From Diprion similis (Eukaryota > Arthropoda > Insecta > Hymenoptera > Diprionidae): a stretch of 64,000 bases of DNA. The notes beneath the pieces are model-generated. The model was not told where the DNA came from, did not search any database, and saw only the letters and a program-made list of their open reading frames with translations. The DNA lies in contig NC_060110.1 in assembly GCF_021155765.1 (NCBI RefSeq), positions 20,358,001 through 20,422,000 on the forward strand, given 5' to 3'. Position numbers and translations under genes: made by a program. Of this stretch, positions 48,497 to 64,000 are shown one piece after another; the first letter of the stretch is position 1, and the number at the start of each line of letters is the position of its first letter.

Positions 48497-51400
48497 ATGA
48501 AGGTGCAGCATGATACAGGCTGGTATTCTTTGAGTAGGTTCGAGTTTCCTTTCAAAACTCAGTTGAAAAAAATCAAGAAACTAGTAACGACTATTTCCGT
48601 AAAAATAAAAAAAAATTATTCAACTTAGTTAACAAGGCCTTGCGAAAAAAGCCCGTCGATAAGCTCGAAGGAGCCAACCAGGAACTGTCCGAAAATTCCT
48701 CCGTATCAACCCTGACTAATATCTGGCCAACGAATCGTTTATGGCAACGGAAAAATCGACTACAAAAACCGCATAGACGATATTATCGACTCCCGCCATC
48801 ATTGCTCAGCTCAAAGGCTGCTGATCTTTGGAATACTTTGATGCCTTTGCGGGCAAATTGTTCGTGCTCGTCGGTTTCCGTTGGAGTCAAGTGTTCCAGG
48901 TTAATACATAATTAGAAATGTAATTTGATGCGAACCGTGGATGTTCCAAAAAATTTTCTAGATCATTTTCTACTTCTCAAGATCGTCTTTTGGGGCTTCT
49001 TTTTCTGGTGTGACTGTCACTTCCTCCCAGAGCTCCGTCCCTTCTCTCAGAGATACCGTCGTTCCACAAAGTCTTGGTAATACTTTGGAACACGCTCACT
49101 TGGCTTTTGAATTGTTGATAGCTCGTATGCTTAGGTGAGGATCAATTGCAGTGGTACTATGGAAATATAATAATATATATGAATTTACTTTCAGGTTGGT
49201 GAATATATTGAATGCAGGATCGTCATCGTCATCTCATCTTTTTTCCGGTTCGGATCTGAAAGTATCAACGGCGCTAAATCCAGACTCAAAACGAAGTGCA
49301 GAATTTATAGTTGGGGATAGTTGTTGCGGATTGTCAACGGTCACATGTCTGTCGACTAACTCTAACGACCATTCACAAGAACGTTGGCTGGGTGATAGGA
49401 CAGGGAGAAAATCGCAGAGTTCGTCGAAATTCGAAATAGCTGAACAGAGAGAAAAATACTTGAGGTTTTATAATGAATTAAATTATTAATCAATCAACTG
49501 TGGAAATCAATTAACGAAACTAGATGTGTAGTTTTCAAATTTTCGTCAAATTTACGTCATCAGACCAGACTCATTATGAAAGCTTGACATTTCCAGCTCT
49601 GTGAAAAACTTCTTCCCATCGAAATTATTCACACCGAAAGCCTTGAGAGAGTCTATCTGCATACTAACCAAAGAGGAACTAACCTACCTCTTGCAAAACA
49701 AGAAATCAATACTGTCGGAATATTTTCAACGTAAAACAGAGTCGACAAATTTAAAAAACTCACTTGAGTCAAAGAGAGAAATTTTAATCTGCGCGACGCA
49801 AAGTGATTCCAGGTATTATTCCGATTAAGGATAACATCATATCCTGATGACATTTAAAATTAACATTAATCTTCTAGGCTGCAACATCGTGGTACACTCG
49901 AATTTGTACAGTTTATCAGAACGCGGAAAAAGGAGGATTCCAAGAAGGTAGGGAAAGTAGACATTCATTCATCTGCGGAGACTTTGGAATCAAAAACTGA
50001 CCTCCAGCCTTTCAAGAAGGAAATCAGTGATCATCTATTAATTCCTAAGCGACGGGTCACCTTCAGTGATCCTGTAGTAGAAAATACAACTACTCTCTCA
50101 AACTGTTGCCTCTTCAAAAATGAGGATGAAATCTCATCAGCACGACGCTTCGTGACTGCGAACACCCACGGCACTGATAACTCATGGTTCGGATTTGTCA
50201 ATTCCAAGTTCGCTTTGCCTTCAAACTCGTCTGTCACTCTGAAAACCTCCACAGCTATTTTCAGTTTAGGTGATCTGGACTTAGAGAATACCGTACACGA
50301 AGAAGAGCCTGAAGTCATTGAGTTCGATGTTACCCAGTCAGAACTTATGACTGAAAAAGTGTCGAAAGAAGAGGTGGAGATAGTTTCAGTGACACCTGAG
50401 GATGACTTTGGCGAACCTATGATCTCTGTTCTTACGAATACTTTGACATTTGGAAATTCGACGAAGGAAGCTGGGGAAATGATAGGAAAAAAGAGGCCAA
50501 AACGACTCAAGTTTTTGGTACGGGAAACCTTGGATTTTGGTACCACTCATGTTCCGACATTAGATGAAGAGGAACTGACCTATGATGCACGGGATGCTGA
50601 ACTTGATCAATGTTGCAAGCAGCAAGACGTCGAGAGGCATTTGCAACGCAATAGGTGGCAGGTGCTGATTCCTGAAACCTTTGATTCCATGCGCAGCAAG
50701 GATTTTAATTTGAATCCAGAAACGGAAGATCATTTAGTCAGAAAGAAAGTAGCCAAATTGAAGACCAACCAGAAGTCAAAGATCCCGATTAAAACACCCC
50801 AGCAAAGCTCGACTTTCAGTTGCTTCGGAGAAAGACAAATTTCCAAAATCGAATCGAACGATCATCTGCCCTCATTGCCAGGAAAGATGGTGACATTTCA
50901 GGATGTATGTCAGACATTAAGCGATCGATCAATCATCTCTGATCACGCAGAATTAGAACTTTCAGTACCGCCTGGCGATGAATTGTTTCCCTTATCAGAC
51001 ACGACAGGCAGATTTGAATTGGCATGGAAAGGATGCTGGGAGCAGCGAAGTACGACAGACCTTGAACAGAGCAATGATCAAGTGAGGATTAGCTTCGACG
51101 AGGAAGAAAGTAATTTCCCAGAATTAAATCCAGTTCATAATCAAAATTCGTACTACACGATGACGGAGAATCAAATCCAATTGGTGAACGATTGTGGTGT
51201 TGGAAACATAAACGAAGGCTTCGAATTCAGATCTTCGCCGAACAGTACAAGGTGTACAGCTGCTCCAACTTGTCAAGATAATAGTCAGACAATTCCCTGG
51301 ATTACGAACCCAAACGAATATCTTTCAGAGCCGTGTAAGCTGGGGTCAAAATTCAATTATACGGGATTTGATCCAAGCCCGGAAGAGATAAATTTACGTA

Positions 51401-53515
51401 ACTTTACCGACCTCAAGAAGGGGTTAGGCAATCTTAGCAAGGGAATCAGGTACCCTGAAATTTGGAGAACAGACGTTCCAGCATTGTCTCAAAGAAACTG
51501 GTACACGGCGTGTGATTGTAATAATTCTTTGCGGAAGAAACCGAAAATCCAAAACGATTCTTTAATGCGAAAATTGAACGAGCTCTATTCAAGTCCGGAC
51601 GCGGACTATGACTCAGACTATTACATGGAATCGGAAGTTGAATCGGATTTCAAATTGACAAGAAATTTATCTCGGATAAAAGGTTCGTTCACGAATATAA
51701 ATGCTGATTTTGAAAATCGTACGAGATTCAAGATGAGGAAGAACAGGTTCGGAGGTAATTTATTTCTGGACAAAGTTTGGTCGACGAAAAACATATTTGT
51801 GAAAGGATGTCGATGTCACAAAAATGCCTGGAGTCCCAGGCACGATTTACAGCTAAGAGAACGTGATCTCAGGCACAGATCTCTCGGGGACTCTGATCAA
51901 CGATCGAGCCAAAATTTCTGCTCACACTTAAGAGCCCATCTGATTGTCGACTCGGAAACAGACGATTCGGACTTAGCTCCATCGATTCAATCCGATTATA
52001 CGTACAATTACAAACGCAAGTGTGAACACGTGAACAAGATAAAATGTCGACGATTCGTCAAGTCTCTGAAAAGTTCTGTGAGCAACTTTCAAGTCACTCC
52101 GGAAACAGCTGACAGGTGAGTCATTTGCGAAATTGACTAATTTTTTCGCACGACAGTTAGTGCAAACCCGTTTTTACGTCACTTGCAGACTGGATTCGTC
52201 GACCGAAGTCTTGAACGTTGCTTTCGAAAGGTCCTTCAGTCCGGCAGGCGTGCAAACTGTCCTCTCAACCCGAAGCATAGGCACAACTGTTTCTGCGAAA
52301 CAGAACAGCTGCTCTATGATGGATGTCTGTACAGACACGAATGACCTCTCTTCGAACGAATCAATCGGGACGATAACTCTGGTCTCCGATTTGTTTTTAT
52401 CAAACAATGACAGCGGTTGTCAGACGCTAGAGTCATTTCTCGTCGCTTTAAAATTGTTACAATCTACCGACAGAGTGTCTCGGACAGCTGAAGTCCTGGA
52501 AATAAAAACTGATATGGAATCAGGATCGAGTGTGAAAATCAATGATAACGGGCAACAGAATATTTCGAATGTCATGGCGAGTTTATCAGCTGAAATAAGC
52601 GACGCAAGTAATAATCTTGGTGAGACTTTGATTTGGGGTTTCTAGTTACATAGCAAAATAGTCTGAATATAATTCTAATATTTTCCCCCAGCAAAATTAA
52701 GGTTTGCAGAGATAAATACAGTGAATAAACGAGACAATTTGAATGACGCCCAGTATGTTTCATGTCCCCAAAAAATACTGCAACAATCAGCAAATGTTAG
52801 CGAAACGCGTAAATCATTTAAGAGCGGTGCCACAATGCTTTCATTTCACGATAAGCCAACTAATTGTAAGAAGGAGACTGTTGAAAATTTCGAGGAAAAA
52901 CAAAGCAGTATTCCAATCGATTTCAATTCGAATTGCCCAATTTGCAGTTCTCATAAAAAATCGACGACAAGGTAGACATGACGTCACGATCGTCTATTTC
53001 ACTGTATATGCATATTGGGTCGATCATCTGCCTTCAGGTACGCAGTGCCAACATGTATCGTGATGGGGACTGGTCCAGATCCAAAAGAAAACGAAAAAGA
53101 TCCATGGAACCGGGTCATGGAAAGGGCCAAGGTTCAGCGCCGGTTCGAAGGATGGAATGCGTCGACATTCTCGGAGATGAAGGCATCGTTGACGACTCCG
53201 GCATCATCTCCGAAAGCTTACTTAAAATCCTTCCAGAACAAGCAGAGCTCGACTTCAATTGACCGAGCAACAGAGGCCAAAGAGTCTGCGGCTGAAATGC
53301 GTTCGGTGCAATGTAAAAACAATTCGTCTCAATCCACCTGCGCCCTCCAAAATTCTGCAGCCATCTATAACAAGGTATGTCTATAATTTATTGGAGACTC
53401 TTGCAGTGGCGGAATAACTGCACGTGCACCATCGCACATTGTCGACTGCATGTATGACTAGTTGAGTTGCGTAATCTGTTAATCATTTACCGTATCAAGG
53501 TGATGTAATTGTGGG

Positions 53516-53560
<45 letters not shown>

Positions 53561-54603
53561 GGCTGGTATGTGCAGGTACCTGCAGAACGGTTATTCATAG
53601 ATATTTATAGGATTGTGCTATATTTTATCCCTCGAAGGCCTTGCGTTCGTTTTTAACCGTGATTATAAGTGTTAATTTCCATGTCTCTGAGTAATCTTGT
53701 TATTCTTTATTCTCGGTCCCCTTCTGTCTTTCAATCCGAAGCTCGATATGATAGCTGAAGTCAACACGCTCGTTAATCTTCGGTATTAAGTGGTAATCGA
53801 CGATCGTAGTATGAAATGTTCGGAGAAAAGACCGAGGAAAGTATTTCGAAAAATAACTTGATTTCCCCCTAATAATTATAAGCTTGTATCTTTGATTTTC
53901 AAATCGACTAATTAGTTCTCACTTATCTGTCTATGGTTGCATATTGACTCGTGGCAGTCACGACTATACCGATGCTAAATGCAGCTTTGCCGTTTTGCTT
54001 TCACTTCTAAGTTGAGAGATTTCACGTCCAACAAAGACTCGGCGTCGCGACGCCAGATGCTTGCACGCCTTGTGACGTCACTGACAACCGTATGGCTCGA
54101 TTGCAAGGAGCCATAAAATTCGTTTCATTCGGTTTGTATTCAGCTTCGAAAACCCTCCTGTCAATCTCTTTATTTGAAAGCTTCGCCCTCATTTCTCCGT
54201 GATTGTTTTGAGAACTCTGCAAAATTCCTACGGCGATGAGTGCGATGTGTCTGATGTGCTAAATGCTCGCTGCACGCAACAATTTACGCGCCATTTAATT
54301 TCTATATTTAGTTATTACGCTCTCTACGACTGCATCTCGGAAATTTTTATGCTCCAGACTCCTTCGTTCCCGATCCAGAACGAAACGCCCCACGGAACAA
54401 TGTTTTCCTCCGCAGCCTTGTGCTCTTCGAAATTTATGGAATTTCCCACACTGAACATACCGAGATCACGATCGTCGAGAAGAACTCGAAAGTCGCTGGC
54501 TACCTCGAACAAGTCGAATCGTCTGTTGTACATTATTTCCGAAAAGGCCGAGATGATGCATCAAATGCCCATCAAAGTACCAGCTGCGAATTTCTTCACC
54601 TGA
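48497..54603 (+). CDS. Unknown large protein, candidate ciliary gene, 10 exons
   Basis: I do not recognise this family. Exons as read: 48497-48583 (tentative), 48637-48899, 48982-49134, 49195-49464, 49597-49812, 49878-52115, 52189-52619, 52692-52971, 53038-53374, 54358-54603; about 1,506 aa. From the second exon on, every junction is phase-consistent with good GT-AG sites, which is strong evidence for a real gene. The 5' end is less sure: ATG at 48,497 (KVQHDTGWYSLSRF follows) joined across a 53-bp intron. The protein is hydrophilic and rich in Ser, Asp, Glu and Lys, with no membrane segment or signal peptide. It has an acidic patch (DADYDSDYYMESEVESD) and two RVxF-type motifs, KRRVTF (about residues 388-392) and KMVTF. 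A more structured block lies in exon 9 (DPWNRVMERAKVQRRFEGWN). It shares a divergent promoter with CCDC103 and is tail-to-tail with nanchung. AATAAA follows at 54,612. Confidence 0.75.
53519..53556. repeat. (TA)n microsatellite in last intron of the unknown gene
   Basis: About 19 uninterrupted TA units inside the 983-bp last intron (53,375-54,357). Nothing else was recognised in that intron. Confidence 0.95.
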
Positions 54604-54973
54604 TAACTGATGAATAAAACCAAAATATTTTCCTGCCAATAATATTCTAGAAAATAAATTTTACAAATAGTATAAGAGAAAAGATGTAGAAGAACCTGCC
54701 ATCACTGTATAATGTACATTAGTTGAATGTGATTTAAGGAATGGCATCTTGAACAAGGTATTCAATGTCTGTTAAACATTCGTAAAATTCGAAACCGTAT
54801 TATATGCGTGTCTTTTTATTGTCCTATTCTTCCGTATAAAATAAAAGAAAAAAGTCATGTTCGAAATCTGTTTCGAATTTTTTGATGCAACGAGTTATTC
54901 CAGTTTCGTTTTAACTCTTTTATTATACTCACTGCGTCAAATTCAGTTTTCAGTGCGTGACTAACGTACCTTC
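54604..54973. other. Convergent 3' ends of the unknown gene and nanchung
   Basis: The stop codons of the two genes are 370 bp apart. AATAAA on plus (54,612; also about 54,652) and AATAAA on minus (54,820-54,815) are plausible poly(A) signals. With these signals the 3' UTRs would be close but need not overlap. Confidence 0.7.
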
Positions 54974-60309
<5,336 letters not shown>

Positions 60310-60416
60310 TTATTTTTTCGTCACAAGTCCGTCACCTCTTGTGATTGACGACCAAGTTACGCGGTACAGTAAAGAAGCAGCATTCTGAAACTGACCTCAT
60401 TGTCCTAACAATATTC

Positions 60417-60430
60417 GTTGCCATGGCACG
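60417..60430. promoter_or_regulatory. X-box-like element upstream of nan
   Basis: GTTGCC-AT-GGCACG. The left half-site is perfect and the right half is degenerate in its last two bases. It is 114 bp upstream of the nan start codon, in the position window typical of X-boxes of ciliary genes. Confidence 0.5.
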
Positions 60431-62279
60431 GCTTGGCTATCGATTATCCAAAGTTATCTCTCAGCACGGCGAAAATACCTGTGAATACTGTTCAATTCTT
60501 GTAAACGCCGTGGCCTTTCGCATAAAACGACAAATCTTCGGGAGGAATTTTTAATAATGTTCCTACGTCGATCATTACCACCAAGACTGATTCGTTTCGT
60601 CGAAATGAATCCCAGAAAATAATACTTCGTTTAAAATGTCGAACAACGTTGTTCGCAACGAAGATCATCCAATCTTCGGAACATGATTTTTATTTACATT
60701 GCAAACAAGTATAACATGCAGTACACGCTGAATGCTAATCAACTGATAAGGTACCAGCAGCCCGTTACCTTGTCACGGAAATTACGTCACGGGAGTGATC
60801 TCATAAATAAACCATGACGCAACGGTTCCCTTTATGAGTGTTTCGCATTCTGGTACGAAGACATGACACCTGGTGATGAAAAAATTATGTCTCGAGGTGA
60901 AACCGTAGACTTAAACCGCGACCATGTCTCGGTCGTAAACAGTCCGACGGTCGTTAAGAAGACTTGGACGACAACACCGGCAACCAAATCACGCGATCAT
61001 TCAGGCATAATACTTCGAAAAGTATTGTTTATTAATCAGAAGATTTTGCTTCCTCTTATTTGTCATCGGTATCATTGAGGCGAAGATCGACGCCGCAGGC
61101 TATTCAATTATAAAGCCAATCCAGAATTTACACCTGAGAAGTGTTTGGATCAGTATTTGGACAATACAGTTCGGTTATTCGGTTATTTAAACAGGGCGTA
61201 ATACGATGGTTGCAACTCTGCCAGTGGTGGTGGTGAGATTTTTATTGCGGTTTCTTTTACGATCCACTTCTCTTTCAGCGTGACGTCATGGCACGTTGAA
61301 ACACTCCCAAAGCCGGTAGACACGGGCGTTGAGTATATACTTTACTTACAAAAGGTTCGAAATATTCAAACCGCGTATTGTGACGAACGCGACACGCAGG
61401 GTACATGAATAATACGTCTAATGTGTACGAAGCTGCATGACTACACACGATGAATGTGATATTACGAAAGTCTTTCGACCCGGCGCCTATTTGCAATCTG
61501 GACCATAGTCCTTAATTCGGCTGTGCACGCTTCCAAGGATATCGGCTACCTGCAGAGAACGGACGCCACGTCACCGCTCCAAAAAGCGTGCAGAATTCGG
61601 AGCAAGCCTGTCCATAGATGGTAGCAAAAACTGTATTTTCGAGTTGGCAAGTCCGCTCGTCGAACACCGCCATTCAGAATTTATCAAAGTAGTCTGTGGC
61701 GCGAAAAAAATGCAATCCGCGAGTACACGTTGATGAGAAAAACATGTTTTTGGAGATACGCTTCGTTCGCCAAGTCTGAAAGTCATGCATCAGCCACTTT
61801 TGTGCGAGGTAGACGTCACCAGAAATACTTGCCATCAATGACTTACGCAATTGTCCAAGACGTTTGTTATAGGTACTGTTACTAGAGTCGCTTGTTCGCG
61901 GTTACCTGAAAGATTTTGCTTTTAGTGAGCTGAGAGCTGCTGGAGACAATCGCTGGTCTGGCAAACCTGCAGCTATTCATCAGACTCGGTTTAAGAATGA
62001 ATTGAGACAGGTATACAATTAATCGTTTCGACCTGGTGACTTACTTCACGCTCTGCCGTCGAGCTTTTGGTGTTGAAAGAGTGACGACGAAACCGCGACG
62101 AGTCGCGCGGACTCGCACGTTCCATAATCATCCCATTAAAATGCTCGGCTGTAGGTATGCATGTTACGCAAATATTCGCACGTCCCGAAAAAGCTTGCAT
62201 TCGCCGATCGCCCGTTATTTGAACAGCTTTTAAAATTTTCAACGTGAGGTAAATAATGATAAAAATACGTCTGTCCCCT

Positions 62280-62292
62280 GTTACCTGGCAAC
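62280..62292. promoter_or_regulatory. Perfect X-box GTTACC-T-GGCAAC
   Basis: Both half-sites match the RFX consensus exactly with a one-base spacer. It is about 2 kb upstream of the nan ATG and not next to any recognised gene. It could serve a distal nan promoter, an unannotated gene, or a gene beyond the right edge. Confidence 0.5.
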
Positions 62293-64000
62293 CAATCTTG
62301 ACTTTTACGACCAGTTGTGTCTCTTTTTTTCCTTCTTCAACTGCGCCAATCTTTTACTTATTCATTCTTCCTCGTACTCCGCCGTTATTGTAATGGCCAT
62401 TCGACCATTGAAACTCTTAAATTTCTATCGGCATCGTGCGATGGAATCGCTTTGTTTTACACCATCGCCGAAATCTTGAAACAATACGTTTCTGTTTTAT
62501 TGCTTACATGTTGTAACGATGAATCGAAGAAGTACAGTGAGAGGCAATTGTATTCACCATTATCTGCACGACGTGATAAAACATGCCACAAGTAAATTGC
62601 ACCTATCAATCAGCCTTTGAACCGCGGTTTAGTCTTCACACATCTGGATGTGGGTAATTCCATCACGGTTGGAAAGTACTGCGATAGAGTTAATCTCGGT
62701 AATTCCTTTTTCTGAAGATATAAAATCTTTTTTTATACTCATGTTTCAAATGTGATTCTACTATGTTTTATTTAAGTGACCGGTTAACCATGTGGAAAGG
62801 CGAAACCTGATGACCCAGGTCATCCCTTTTTCCTTTGTCGAAATTTTGTTCTTGAAATTTGAGAATCGTCGGTCAAGTTTTACAGGAAAAAAAAGGTCTT
62901 CTAGTACCCCCGTGGTAACTTAATAGACTTATGTCAGCTTTGACGGACATTTCTTATGTGATATACAAGCTGCTACACAGTTTCCGGAGGAAACCAAATA
63001 AACCGACCGCTCCGTATCCGTAAACCAATGATGCAGCAAGCAACACTTTGACACGATAATGAGATGTGATTTGAAAATGGCTGCAATATATATAACGGTA
63101 CTGGAAAATATTGCTCTGTAATCTGCGAGTCTATGAAAAAATATTCGCTGATCTAAATATAAATACAATATAAATTGTTAGTTTGGTTAAATCAGAGCCG
63201 AATCAAAAATGCCAAATGGCTTCATGACGAATCGAAGATTAGACGTGTTTTATTACTTTTTCTGCTACAAAATCTAAGCTGTCCTATTGATTTTCTATCT
63301 GTAATACAAGAATGTGAAAATATATGCAGGAAACTCCCGAATTAAATTCTTCACATCTCAATTTTCACCATCGGGAACTTTTCAAAGAGCTTAATTAGTA
63401 GAAATTGCTAATTAATTGTCACGCAATCTTCATAAACTTGAACACCACGTTGCAAATGAGCGGCTTTAACGATTTGCTAATTCCTGTACAGATCTTTCGA
63501 TATCAGCCTTCTAACCAGATCGTGATGCAAGCTGAGCACTGTATTCGGACCCTGGTGAAACCAGTGCAGCTATTCATAACGTTCGATATTATGAAAACAC
63601 CGAAACTAGGAGGAAGTTATTCAGGCTAATCGGAGGATTGTTCTTACACCGAGTGCAAATTATTATCGGTTAGCCAAATACACGTACGATATAAAATATA
63701 GACGTAGATTCATGTGTGTGAATTAAAGTGTACCGGAGTTAAAGATGAACTTCGCCGATCGGCATTTTTCGAAAGGTGGCAATTTATCCACGCCAATACA
63801 CCACTTCCAAAATATTTCACCCCCGACCTCTGGCAGCATAATCAATCAGTTCTGGAATCAACGATGTATGCTGTGAAAAGTCTTGTGATCGATCGTACTT
63901 GTTATAAAAAAAAACTTGGAGCTTGTTGTGGGGGGACGAATGTAATAAATCGAAAGCAGAATACCAATCAGTGGCAACGTTATACCGATGACTCACGTAG

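Overview
The window is nuclear DNA from an insect. It carries interrupted genes with mostly short GT-AG introns, abundant TA, CT, CAG and GAA microsatellites, and a TRPV gene of the insect Nanchung type. A hymenopteran, perhaps a sawfly-grade species, is my best guess from CpG-rich, microsatellite-rich intergenic DNA, but the sequence does not prove it. No bacterial, plasmid, viral or CRISPR features were seen.

Layout. Positions 1-32,579 hold no gene I can support: they are intergenic or intronic DNA with simple repeats and one roughly 540-bp imperfect palindrome (22,608-23,150). A candidate first coding exon on the minus strand (32,580-32,676) suggests this stretch may be the first intron of a gene that continues to the left. 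From 33.7 kb the window becomes gene-dense. LYRM4/ISD11 (minus) sits head-to-head with mitochondrial phenylalanyl-tRNA synthetase FARS2 (plus). Next come a 13-exon class-2 P4-ATPase of the ATP9A/B (Neo1) group (minus), CCDC103 (minus), a 10-exon fast-evolving gene of unknown function (plus, about 1,506 aa), and the 15-exon TRPV channel gene nanchung (minus). The last 3.7 kb lies upstream of nanchung.

How the genes relate. LYRM4 (Fe-S cluster assembly) and FARS2 (mitochondrial translation) are both mitochondrial and share a compact divergent promoter; the same head-to-head pair is known in human. CCDC103 (dynein-arm attachment) and nanchung (mechanosensory cilium channel) are both ciliary. The unknown gene lies between them, shares a divergent promoter with CCDC103, and that promoter contains an RFX X-box-like element. 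Further X-box-like elements lie 114 bp and about 2 kb upstream of nanchung. The unknown gene is therefore a candidate new ciliary or flagellar protein, and it carries two PP1-docking-like RVxF motifs. This is the most interesting lead in the window.

All exon coordinates were worked out by hand from splice consensus, frame continuity and remembered family sequences, so single-base errors are possible.
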